Assembly (NCBI GenBank): GCA_019309605.1 | Contig: JAFDFW010000012.1 | Location: forward strand, 1-16,205 | Length of the DNA stretch: 16,205 bases | Source: Deltaproteobacteria bacterium | GTDB lineage: Bacteria > Myxococcota_A > Polyangia > Polyangiales > Houyiibacteriaceae | Direction of reading: 5' to 3' | Shown here: positions 8,501 to 14,820 of the stretch, one piece after another | Layout of the letters: each line of letters starts with the position of its first letter | Numbering within the stretch: position 1 is the first letter of the stretch | The notes under the pieces: model-generated | Seen by the model: only the letters and a program-made list of their open reading frames with translations | Told to the model about the DNA's origin: nothing | Databases searched by the model: none | Program-made: the position numbers and the translations under genes

Positions 8501-9184
8501 CTCGATCCGGGCCTCCACCACAGCATCCCCGACGAGTTTCAGGTGCTCGGGTATCCGATTCTAAGCATTCGTTCGATCCCGAAAGATCCCGAATGGCTCG
8601 CCAAGTTCTATAAAGAGGGCGAGGACCCGCTCAGCATCTCCGACGTCTGGCCGGAAAACTATTCGTCCAACTCGGCGCAAAAGGTGTGGGCAGTGAAGTT
8701 CGCGGCCCGTAACCCCAACGTCGCCATTCTGGACCTCAGCAGCTTCAAGTGCGGTCACGACGCGCCTACGTACGGCATCATCGACAGCATCGTCTCGGGC
8801 AGTGGTCTGCCTTGTGTGTCACTGCACGATATCGATGCCAACAAGCCGGGCGGCTCGATCAAAATCCGCGTCAAGACGTATGCACATTCGCTCAGGCTCC
8901 GTGAAGAGCACCTCGAGGACGTCGAGTCGCGCAAAGTAGAACTCGAGCGCCGCATCGACGAGAAGCGACTGGAGCTCCTGCGGATGAAGCACGATCAGCT
9001 CGCCGCGAACCGCCGAGCCGACCTCGGGCTCGAGCGTCAGATTCATGAGCTCGCAGAGAAAGTAAACCAATACCGTATCGATGCGGCGAAGTCCGAGGAG
9101 GACACGGCCTTGCCGGATGCGGTGTCGGAAAGTTTGATTCGTCTTGGAAGAAAGACAAAGGACGGCAAAGTCGTCCGAGTGTGA
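5588..9184 (+). CDS. Giant acyl-CoA dehydratase activase-like protein: two BadF/BcrA/HgdC ATPase domains plus COG3580-type domain
   Basis: The 1198-residue protein has two full ASKHA-fold activase domains. Domain 1 (about 4-285): GLDVGSTTVKAV (7-18), GSGATPLAE (68-76), ELGGQDAK (105-112), NDKCASGTG (132-140), and C174 in AAKCGVF. Domain 2 (about 348-620): GLDGGSTSSKAV (352-363), GFGATGYAA (409-417), DIGGQDIK (452-459), NQCSAGNG (475-482), and C516 in YGCAVF. C135/C174 and C477/C516 match the positions that hold the bridging [4Fe-4S] cluster in HgdC. A linker has C646, C649, C653 and C676. A DUF2229/COG3580-like region follows (about 766-1090; WRVGIPRVLNMY, DPCYPSK, FKCGHDAP), then a charged coiled coil (about 1101-1165). 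HgdC-type proteins use ATP to drive low-potential electrons into dehydratases; the acceptor here is unknown. I prefer the ATG at 5588 because MNRAIVGLDVG fits the family; an ATG at 5543 would add 15 residues. It heads a two-gene operon with the partner 11 bases downstream. Confidence 0.88.
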   Translation: MNRAIVGLDVGSTTVKAVVVDPETKDIVWSDYQRHHTKQAECVLDFMMRIEQLLKELDCEDVRTFITGSGATPLAEPLGAKFVQEVNSVTLAVETLHPDAGSVVELGGQDAKIIIFKENKETGDKTAIASMNDKCASGTGATIDKCMIKVGMPSEETLNLHFDDQQLHHVAAKCGVFAETDIVNLVKTGIPSDEIMCSLADAIVMQNLSVLTRGNTLRHKVLLLGGPNTFLPFLQECWRKRIPETWDERGYDYPKDVPIEELIPVPDNAALYAAYGAVMYGLHEPADIGVYSGLDGLKRYINEGRKERLGETAGPPLITGDGELEKFLDAYRIPKFVEPEMPEGSTVKAVIGLDGGSTSSKAVLLGEDGEVLMKSYALSKGNPIQDAKELLEDLRTRVRAKGAELDVMGFGATGYAADVLEECVCADVNIVETVAHMMSATHYFGDVDVICDIGGQDIKVLFMENGDIKTFKLSNQCSAGNGMLLQAMADQFGLPVQEYAENAFKAELAPKFSYGCAVFLDTDRVNFQKEGFGKEELLAGLAQVLPKNVWQYVVGVPRMAALGRKFVLQGGTQYNLAAVKAQVDYINERVPNAEVFVHPHSGEAGAIGAAMETLRVVKRRGHSTFIGFDAAIDLKYTSTNDDSTTCHFCANECSRTFIDAFRPDGSTSRYISGFSCEKGMVESKDAMEELVKERRKVMKEFPNLVTTEGLKVFKRISGVQPLPEYGTEIEDVKVDRKFFGSIERTKFKRGFKRSSAASAEKRAKWRVGIPRVLNMYSTAPFFRTYLEVLGVRPKNIVFSDPSSEEMFAEGGKYGSIDPCYPSKVAQAHFHQLFFHKHVQTPLDAIFFPILTHVPSFVTDAVDYASCPIVAGTPDVMKAAFTKEQDYFATRGITYMAPAFSFTEPALLARSTFEAFREVLEITEDENDFAVQEGLAALDRFDQDIQDKGKAILDQVEYDNKIAILVVGRPYHLDPGLHHSIPDEFQVLGYPILSIRSIPKDPEWLAKFYKEGEDPLSISDVWPENYSSNSAQKVWAVKFAARNPNVAILDLSSFKCGHDAPTYGIIDSIVSGSGLPCVSLHDIDANKPGGSIKIRVKTYAHSLRLREEHLEDVESRKVELERRIDEKRLELLRMKHDQLAANRRADLGLERQIHELAEKVNQYRIDAAKSEEDTALPDAVSESLIRLGRKTKDGKVVRV

Positions 9185-9188
9185 AGGG
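9182..9188 (+). promoter_or_regulatory. Ribosome binding site of the COG3581-like gene
   Basis: GAAGGGG overlaps the TGA stop of the upstream activase-like gene and precedes the ATG at 9196 by 7 bases, favouring that start over the GTG at 9181 and implying coupled translation of the two proteins. Confidence 0.6.
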
Positions 9189-9195
9189 GCTACAC

Positions 9196-11097
9196 ATGGC
9201 TGATGGTTTCGAAATCGATATCGACAAAGAGCTCGTCGCATTCGAGGCGCAAGAGCGAGCCAAGCTAGGGCTCGAAGACAACCGTGAGCAATGGACCGAT
9301 TCCATGATCGATCCGTTTTTCTCCGCGGCTGAGCGTCCAACCACGACGATCCTCAATGGAGGCCTGACGCTGGCCCACGACGTGTTCGTGGCCGCTGCCT
9401 TGAATGGCATCGGCTACAACACACGGGCGATGGAAGTTCCGGACACCGAGTCGCTACGACACGGCAAGGAGTTCGGTAACAAGGCGCAGTGCAATCCCAC
9501 TTACTTTACGGTGGGCAACCTCGTGAAGGAACTCTCGCGTCTGCGGGACGAGGAGGGGATGAGCACCCAAGAGATCATCGACGGCTACGTCTTCTTGAGC
9601 GCCGGGGCATGCGGCCCGTGCCGTTTCGGGATGTACGTCACAGAGTACCGTAAGGCCCTCCGAGACGCGGGCTTCGATGGATTCCGGGTGGTTCTCTTCC
9701 AGCAGCAATCGGGTTTCAAGCAGGCGACTGGCGAAGAGATCGGCCTGGTGCTGAATCCCAAGTTCTTCATGGCGCTTGCCCGTGCGCTCTTCGCGGGTGA
9801 CGCGCTGAACGTACTCAGCTATCGACTCCGACCCTACGAGGTTGAAGAGGGCGCCACCGATCGCGCCCTCGCCGAGATAAAGAAAGACGTTTGCGAGACT
9901 CTTGCGAAGAACGAGAGCGTGTTGAAGGCGCTTTGGCGTGCCCGTGGTCGACTGGGAGCAATCGAACTCGATCGCCTTCGTGCGAAGCCCAAGGTGGCGA
10001 TCATCGGCGAGTTCTGGGCGATGACTACCGAAGGCGACGGCAACTACCATCTCCACGACTTCATTGAATCTGAAGGCGGCGAGAACGACATCCAGACCTT
10101 GGTCAACTGGCTCCTCTACACGCTTTGGGAAATGCGGCACGACACCGAACTGCGCATGACCCTGCGAAAAGAGGAGAAGTCGTACTATGGGCTCGAAGGC
10201 GTCGACGTCGGCTACAAAATGGCGGGTGTTTGGCTTGGCGAGCTTGCGCTTCGCGGCACGTTCTACACGTTCTGCAGAGTTGTCGGGCTCAGGGGAAACA
10301 GGCTCCCGGACATGGACGAAATCGCAAAGGTCGGCCACAGCTTCTACAACAACGAACTCCGTGGCGGCGAAGGTCACATGGAGGTTGCGAAACTGGTGCT
10401 CAACGTCGCCAAGCAGAAGGCGACCATGACCTTGAGCGTGAAGCCCTTCGGCTGCATGCCCAGCTCCGGCGTCTCCGACGGCGTTCAAACCGTCATCACC
10501 GAGCTGCACCCGGATGCGATCTACTGTCCAGTCGAAACCAGCGGCGATGGCGCGGTGAACTTCTACTCTCGCGTCCAGATGTACATGTTCAAGGCGCGCG
10601 AGCGTGCCCGCAAGGAGCACCAGGAAGCACTCGACAAGTACGGCATCACCGAGGAGCAGGCTCGCGAGTTCTTGAAGGGCTCTCGTTACTCGAAGACCTT
10701 CTACAAGGCACCTCACGTCGTGGCGGGCACGAGCGCCGACCTCATTCACGAGATCGGACCGCTCATCGGAAAGGGCCGGCTCGCCCGCGCAAAGGTGCAT
10801 GCCATGCGCGCCGCTACGCGAACCAAGGGCTTTCTCACCAAGGACGTTCCGCACGCGAAGCAAACGTTCGACAAGATGGCGCCCTACTTGCCATCGCTCG
10901 GCCGCCTCATCTATGTCGAGCTCAAAGAAAAGCTGCCGGAGCCGAAAGAGGCGTGGAACACTCTCATGCGGCGCGCGGTCCCCAAGTCCGACGAGAGCGC
11001 CGAGGCGGAGATCCCCGCCAGCCACGAGTACATCCCTGCGCCATCTCCGCGTCCGGAACGCGACGCAAAGGCCGTCCGTCTTCAGGTCGTCAACTGA
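9196..11097 (+). CDS. COG3581-like partner of the activase-like protein (HgdB-related)
   Basis: This 633-residue cytoplasmic protein resembles COG3581, distantly related to the HgdB/2-hydroxyacyl-CoA dehydratase component and usually found fused to or beside the COG1924/COG3580 type of protein just upstream. Family-like segments are GNKAQCNPTYFTVGNLVKE (94-112), ACGPCRFGMY (138-147), the FWAMTTEGDGNYHLHDF stretch (273-289), GGEGHMEV (390-397), KPFGCMPSSGVSDG (416-429) and AIYCPVETSG (441-450). C99, C139, C142, C420 and C444 are plausible iron-sulfur ligands. I chose the ATG at 9196 because GAAGGGG (9182-9188) sits 7 bases before it; a GTG at 9181 is the alternative but overlaps the previous stop. 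The tail after about 600 is acidic then Pro/Arg-rich and probably disordered. Reaction unknown: neither a dehydratase nor a CoA-transferase gene is adjacent, so it may be the acceptor of the activase's electrons itself. Confidence 0.85.
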   Translation: MADGFEIDIDKELVAFEAQERAKLGLEDNREQWTDSMIDPFFSAAERPTTTILNGGLTLAHDVFVAAALNGIGYNTRAMEVPDTESLRHGKEFGNKAQCNPTYFTVGNLVKELSRLRDEEGMSTQEIIDGYVFLSAGACGPCRFGMYVTEYRKALRDAGFDGFRVVLFQQQSGFKQATGEEIGLVLNPKFFMALARALFAGDALNVLSYRLRPYEVEEGATDRALAEIKKDVCETLAKNESVLKALWRARGRLGAIELDRLRAKPKVAIIGEFWAMTTEGDGNYHLHDFIESEGGENDIQTLVNWLLYTLWEMRHDTELRMTLRKEEKSYYGLEGVDVGYKMAGVWLGELALRGTFYTFCRVVGLRGNRLPDMDEIAKVGHSFYNNELRGGEGHMEVAKLVLNVAKQKATMTLSVKPFGCMPSSGVSDGVQTVITELHPDAIYCPVETSGDGAVNFYSRVQMYMFKARERARKEHQEALDKYGITEEQAREFLKGSRYSKTFYKAPHVVAGTSADLIHEIGPLIGKGRLARAKVHAMRAATRTKGFLTKDVPHAKQTFDKMAPYLPSLGRLIYVELKEKLPEPKEAWNTLMRRAVPKSDESAEAEIPASHEYIPAPSPRPERDAKAVRLQVVN

Positions 11098-11118
11098 GTC
11101 ACTCACGCTCGGCAGCGA

Positions 11119-11154
11119 CGAACGAGCTGGCGAACGAGCTGGCGAACGACCTGC
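11119..11154. repeat. Three tandem 12-base units between convergent genes
   Basis: The unit CGAACGAGCTGG is present at 11119-11130 and 11131-11142, and a third copy at 11143-11154 differs at two bases (CGAACGACCTGC). It lies in the 72-base gap between the convergent ends of the COG3581-like gene and the cytochrome peroxidase gene. It does not form an obvious terminator hairpin and has no run of T. Confidence 0.75.
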
Positions 11155-11169
11155 CGGACCATGGTCTGT

Positions 11170-12198
11170 CTATCCCGCTGGGGGTTTCGCGTGAGCCGGG
11201 AGCTCGCCGGTGAGGCTTTTTAGGAAGGTGACGATGCTGTTGATCTGGGCGTCGGTTAGGTCTTTGCCCAGTTGGTACTTGCCCATGACCTGGACGGTCT
11301 CTTCGAGCGTCGCGCGAGAGCCGTCGTGTAGATAGGGCGAGGTGAGTTCGACGTTTCGGAGCGTGGGGACCTTGAAGAAGTGCTTGTCGGCAGCGTTCTT
11401 GGTGACGTTGAAGCGTCCGAGGTCGGCGTCTGTGATCGGCGTGCCGCGGTCTTTGAAGTAGTCGTTCACGAGGCCCATTTTCTGGAACATCGTGCCGCCG
11501 GCGATGATGCCGGTGTGACATGCCGTGCAGCCGACCTCTTTGAATGTCGAGTAGCCCTTCCTCTCGGCGTCGGTGATCGCGGTCTCGTCGCCGAAAAGGA
11601 ATTTGTCGAAACGAGAGGGTGTGATCAACGACTTCTCGTACTCGGCGATGGCGTCGGTCGCGTTGTCCTTGGTGATGCCGTCGTCATAGAGCTTCGAAAA
11701 CGCCGTGACGTACTCCTCGTTCTTCCCGAGGCGCTCGACCACGTTGTCCCATTTCGCGCCCATCTCGATCGGGTTTTCAACCGGGCCCGCGGCTTGCTCT
11801 TGCAAGTCCTTCGCACGCCCATCCCAAAATTGAACGAAGTTGTATCCGGCGTTCAACACCGGAGGCGAGTTGATCGGGCCCACTTGGCCGCGAATGCCCG
11901 TCGACGTCTTGTGTGGCTCCGCGCCGCCGTGATCCAGCATGTGGCACGTGGCGCACGAAACCGTCCCGTCCCCCGACAGCGCTGTGTCGTGGAAAAGGCT
12001 CCTGCCAAGCAACACCTTGTCCATGTTGACGTTTACCGAGTTGGGGAGCGGTTTGAGCGGCTCGACCGCCGGGACGGCAGTTTTCTCCGCCTCGACAGCA
12101 GCGGTTTCTTCAGCCGCCGGAGCCGGAGTTTCTGCCTTCGTGCAACCCACGACCGCGATTGCGACGAGGATGATGAGAGCCCACTTCATCTGAGACAT
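11170..12198 (-). CDS. Di-heme cytochrome c peroxidase/MauG-family lipoprotein
   Basis: Bacterial di-heme peroxidases reduce hydrogen peroxide in the periplasm with electrons from small cytochromes; MauG relatives instead oxidise proteins or other substrates. The 342-residue product starts with a lipoprotein signal (MKWALIILVAIAVVGC, lipidated Cys at 19) and an Ala/Glu/Pro-rich tether (20-50). The first heme site is CATCH (82-86), the second CTACH (224-228). Family segments LGRSLFHDTALSGDGTVSC (64-82), GIRGQVGPINSPPVLNAGYN (101-120), FWDGRAKDLQEQAAGPVENP (124-143), KVPTLRNVELTSPYLHDGS (277-294) and TLEETVQVM (297-305) are all present; M305 is a candidate distal heme ligand. I use the ATG at 12198, with the ATG at 12189 equally possible since neither has a clear ribosome binding site; both leave a complete signal peptide. 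It is divergent from the histidine phosphatase gene and convergent with the COG3581-like gene. Peroxidase versus MauG-like oxidase cannot be decided here. Confidence 0.92.
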   Translation of the reverse strand: MSQMKWALIILVAIAVVGCTKAETPAPAAEETAAVEAEKTAVPAVEPLKPLPNSVNVNMDKVLLGRSLFHDTALSGDGTVSCATCHMLDHGGAEPHKTSTGIRGQVGPINSPPVLNAGYNFVQFWDGRAKDLQEQAAGPVENPIEMGAKWDNVVERLGKNEEYVTAFSKLYDDGITKDNATDAIAEYEKSLITPSRFDKFLFGDETAITDAERKGYSTFKEVGCTACHTGIIAGGTMFQKMGLVNDYFKDRGTPITDADLGRFNVTKNAADKHFFKVPTLRNVELTSPYLHDGSRATLEETVQVMGKYQLGKDLTDAQINSIVTFLKSLTGELPAHAKPPAG

Positions 12199-12242
12199 GC
12201 GGCGCAGGCTAGCAGCTGGGGCGCGTGGAGGCACCCGCTGCT
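12199..12242. other. Short divergent gap between cytochrome peroxidase and histidine phosphatase genes
   Basis: Only 44 bases separate the two start codons, so promoters must overlap the gap and the 5' ends of both genes. GGAGG at 12227-12231 is the only recognisable signal, 11 bases before the ATG at 12243, rather far for a strong ribosome binding site. Confidence 0.4.
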
Positions 12243-12938
12243 ATGCTCCGCGCCGTGACCAAAAGACGTAGGGTGTATCTGGCTAGACACGGAGACGTGT
12301 CCTATTTCGACTCGAGCGAGGAGCACGGCGACGACGACCCGCCTCTCAATCCGACGGGTAGGGCCCAAGCCGAAGCCTTGGGACAGCTCCTGGCCGACGC
12401 GCCGATCGACTTGGCTGCGTGCACGGGGTTACAGCGCACCCGCCAGACCGCCGAGCTCGCGATCGGGCCGCGACCGCTCGAAATAGCGGTCTTCGAGGGC
12501 TTGAGAGAGGCGCAGACCGGCACCTTCGAGGAGGTCGACTCCGCGGAAGAGATGGAGGCCATGTTCGTCGGAGCATTCGACAATGCCGATGTCCCCGGGG
12601 CGAACTTTCTCACGGGCGAGTCGTACAGCGACCTCTGGGCCCGCGTCGCCACCGCGTGGCAGGCTTTGTTGGCCCGCAACGACTGGAGCCAAGCCCTCGT
12701 AGCCGCGCACGGGGTCGTCAATCGAACCATCCTGGCGCAAGCGCTGGGGGCCGGCCCCAAGATCTACCGACGACTCGAGCAAGACATGGGTTGCCTCAAC
12801 GTCCTGGACATCGACGGTCAAGGACCGGACGCTCGCGTGGCCTATGTCCGCTTGGTGAACTTCACCCCCTACAATGCGACCAAGGCCGGCATGCACGAAA
12901 CGACCCTCGAGATGCTCTGGCGGCAGTTCGTCGACTAG
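12243..12938 (+). CDS. Histidine phosphatase (phosphoglycerate mutase-like) family protein
   Basis: The 231-residue cytoplasmic protein is a branch-1 histidine phosphatase. It has the RHG catalytic motif (LARHGD, R15-H16-G17, H16 the phospho-accepting histidine), the LNPTGRAQAEALG helix (35-47), TGLQRTRQTAE (61-71) with the second phosphate-binding arginine, the acid/base glutamate in GLREAQTGTFE (86-96, E89) and the second histidine in VAAHGVVNR (153-161, H156). Substrate is unknown; the family includes phosphoglycerate mutases, cobalamin phosphatases and phosphosugar phosphatases. The start could instead be the GTG at 12255, or a GTG at 12225; the ATG at 12243 is the compromise that keeps the first strand intact. 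The last four bases overlap the end of the convergent flavin reductase-like gene. Confidence 0.88.
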   Translation: MLRAVTKRRRVYLARHGDVSYFDSSEEHGDDDPPLNPTGRAQAEALGQLLADAPIDLAACTGLQRTRQTAELAIGPRPLEIAVFEGLREAQTGTFEEVDSAEEMEAMFVGAFDNADVPGANFLTGESYSDLWARVATAWQALLARNDWSQALVAAHGVVNRTILAQALGAGPKIYRRLEQDMGCLNVLDIDGQGPDARVAYVRLVNFTPYNATKAGMHETTLEMLWRQFVD

Positions 12939-13423
12939 TAGTCGTCGCGGTGCAACGAGCGGTAGCTGCCCTTGTAGTAGAGCAACGGTTCCGCGTTGGT
13001 TGTATGAACCGCCTGGACATGCCCGACGTAGATCGTGTGGCTCCCCTCGCGGTGTGCGCTCGCGACCGTGCACTCCAGGGAGGACAACGCCTCGTCGATC
13101 AGCGGCGCGCCCGTCTCTCCCTGGGTCCAGCTGACCTGTTGCAAGCGCGAGTCTTCATACTTCGCCGAAGCAAAGACGTTGGACACATCTTCTTGATGGG
13201 ATGCCAGGATACTCACGGCGAACACGCCGCCTTCTTCGATGATGCCGTGCGTGGTTGACGCTTGGTTTGCGCACACCAGGACGAGGGGCGGGTCGGCCGA
13301 CACGCCGCAAAACGCCGAAACTGTCATGCCGTGCAACTTGTTGCCGCTGCGCGAGGTGACCACCGTCACGCCGCTCGCCCAACCTCGGAGGGCTTCTTTG
13401 AACGCTTCTTGATCGATGACCAT
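12935..13423 (-). CDS. Flavin reductase-like, FMN-binding domain protein
   Basis: The 162-residue single-domain protein resembles the small NAD(P)H:flavin oxidoreductases (HpaC-type components) that supply reduced flavin to a partner monooxygenase. Supporting pattern: FKEALRGWASGVTVVTS (8-24), the flavin-binding segment GMTVSAFCGVSADPPLVLVC (32-51), VFAVSILASHQEDVSNVFA (67-85), LECTVASAHREGSHTIYVGHV (115-135) and a terminal PLLYYKGSYRSL (145-156). No monooxygenase gene is adjacent, so its partner, if any, lies elsewhere; some family members act alone or bind heme or flavin without reductase activity. The ATG at 13423 has only a weak GGGA upstream. Its stop overlaps the end of the convergent phosphatase gene. 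Confidence 0.85.
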   Translation of the reverse strand: MVIDQEAFKEALRGWASGVTVVTSRSGNKLHGMTVSAFCGVSADPPLVLVCANQASTTHGIIEEGGVFAVSILASHQEDVSNVFASAKYEDSRLQQVSWTQGETGAPLIDEALSSLECTVASAHREGSHTIYVGHVQAVHTTNAEPLLYYKGSYRSLHRDDY

Positions 13424-13614
13424 GGTCTCGTCCCTACGCTCTAACTCCCGAAATTCCTTCGGATGAAGTGGCCCATGACTTCAGGAGCTTGCCCTTCGCC
13501 ACTGGGGAGAGGCTAGCCGCGACCATACCTTGCGGGGTCTAGGCAAGCATAGAACGTGTTTCAAGTGGACGTCGGGCTGTCACCTTCTCGAAATTGGGCT
13601 AGTTTCCGCCCCCT
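13424..13614. other. Divergent intergenic region, 191 bases
   Basis: The longest gene-free stretch in the window, between the flavin reductase-like gene (minus) and the 401-residue protein gene (plus). It must hold promoters for both directions. I see no convincing -35/-10 pair, no tRNA-like fold, and no clear stem-loop; no start codon here opens a frame with family-like sequence. Confidence 0.4.
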
Positions 13615-14820
13615 ATGCCCGAACAGGCGTTTCTAAAGGGGATCCAGGCCTACTGGGATGCCCTCGGTCAGCCCGGCCAGCCGCCCGAGCTTGGCGAGTC
13701 GCGAATCGATGCCTTCGTCGATCTGCTGCACGTCACCTCGAGCGCCGAGCTGGGCTTCACGTTGTTGGACTTACTCGAGGGTTCATACGGAGGAATCGCC
13801 GTGGGTGACGACAGTCGTCCATGGCGACTGCATTGGGCGATTCAGGTCGGCGAGGTCGAGCCATTCGTGGCCCCGGGGCTCGAAGGTTTGATCTTCCTCG
13901 CAGATACGATCGCGGATCCGGAAGGGCGCCATCGTGTGTACACCATCAAGGATGGCACGCGCGGCGACCTCGAGTTTGCGGACCTCGCTGGCGTGCTTCG
14001 CTGGATGACCGCCCAGGTGCGACACGCGAAGGGTGAGCACGACGACGGTGAGCTTCAGCAAATCCAAAGCGACGCTTCCGCTTTGCTCGACGACGACTGG
14101 GAGAAGGGGCCAACGTCCGCCCTCTACATCGTCGAAGAGCTCCTCGACACGCCGCTGTACGAGGCATGGGACGCGATCTCTCGTGGCCAGTGGCCGCTCG
14201 TCGAGTCGGACGGCAGCAAACCCGCTGTCGACCGTGAGGACGGTTGGCAACGACGCTTGTCCCTTTGGCTCACGCGCAGGTTCCTCGCGACGCGCGCTCT
14301 CGAATTGCCGGAGGAGATAGGCGTTTCCGACATGGACGCGGTTCACCGCTCTCTCGTCGAGCACCTGATCGACTTCGAGCAGGCAATCCACGCCGGCGAC
14401 GTGCCGAGAATCATCGAGGAGACCGCGGCCGGCGAAGACCCAAAGCTAGCCGGCATGGCGCTCGCCTGGACGGAAAGGCACGACGGTTGGCGCACCGCGG
14501 CCAGCGTTCCGGCACCGGACGAAGAGGATGACTTCCTCGACGAGCCGCCCCCATTCCAGCACACGCCGTTTACGCGCAAGCTCTTGGCGGCCCTGTCGGT
14601 GTCGCTCGATCGTATGGTCGAGAAGGGTGACCTGGAGCTCGACCCGGACCGCAAAGAAGCCCTGCTGATCGAGCTCGTCACGGCCGGCTCCGATGCGAGG
14701 TCGGTCAAGCACATGCTCAAGAAGATCACCGCGACGTTGGTCGACTCGGAGCTCGTCGAAGAGATCTACCCGAGCGACGACCAGATCCAGGATCGGCTGA
14801 AAGAAGATCTCGGGGGATGA
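13615..14820 (+). CDS. Uncharacterised acidic 401-residue protein
   Basis: I do not recognise a family. The protein is soluble, acidic and tryptophan-containing, without signal peptide or membrane segment. Residues about 27-140 look like a compact alpha/beta domain (IDAFVDLLHVTSSAELGF, YGGIAVGDDSRPWRLHW, EGLIFLADTIA, HRVYTIKDGTRGDLEFADL, GVLRWMTAQV) with a faint resemblance to SMI1/KNR4 (SUKH)-type proteins that I cannot establish. Residues about 140-300 are helical and rich in Glu/Asp/Leu/Trp; a very acidic stretch (DEEDDFLDEPPP, about 301-313) acts as a likely linker before a helical C-terminal part containing regular leucine and valine spacing. Codon use matches the neighbours, so this is a real gene. 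It overlaps the next gene by ATGA (14817-14820), which implies coupled translation with the alpha/beta hydrolase. The start at 13615 has no strong ribosome binding site, and the gene follows a 191-base gap. Confidence 0.8.
   Translation: MPEQAFLKGIQAYWDALGQPGQPPELGESRIDAFVDLLHVTSSAELGFTLLDLLEGSYGGIAVGDDSRPWRLHWAIQVGEVEPFVAPGLEGLIFLADTIADPEGRHRVYTIKDGTRGDLEFADLAGVLRWMTAQVRHAKGEHDDGELQQIQSDASALLDDDWEKGPTSALYIVEELLDTPLYEAWDAISRGQWPLVESDGSKPAVDREDGWQRRLSLWLTRRFLATRALELPEEIGVSDMDAVHRSLVEHLIDFEQAIHAGDVPRIIEETAAGEDPKLAGMALAWTERHDGWRTAASVPAPDEEDDFLDEPPPFQHTPFTRKLLAALSVSLDRMVEKGDLELDPDRKEALLIELVTAGSDARSVKHMLKKITATLVDSELVEEIYPSDDQIQDRLKEDLGG

Noticed and set aside
9454..11106. A 550-codon minus-strand open frame opposite the COG3581-like gene
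   Set aside because: It lies fully antisense to a gene with clear family motifs; its translation shows no family pattern, and long antisense frames are expected in GC-rich DNA with strong third-position bias.
11157..11166. Perfect palindrome GACCATGGTC, found again at 13418-13427
   Set aside because: A 10-base match occurring twice in 16 kb is within chance when all 10-mers are considered, and the second copy covers a start codon; no regulator is implied.
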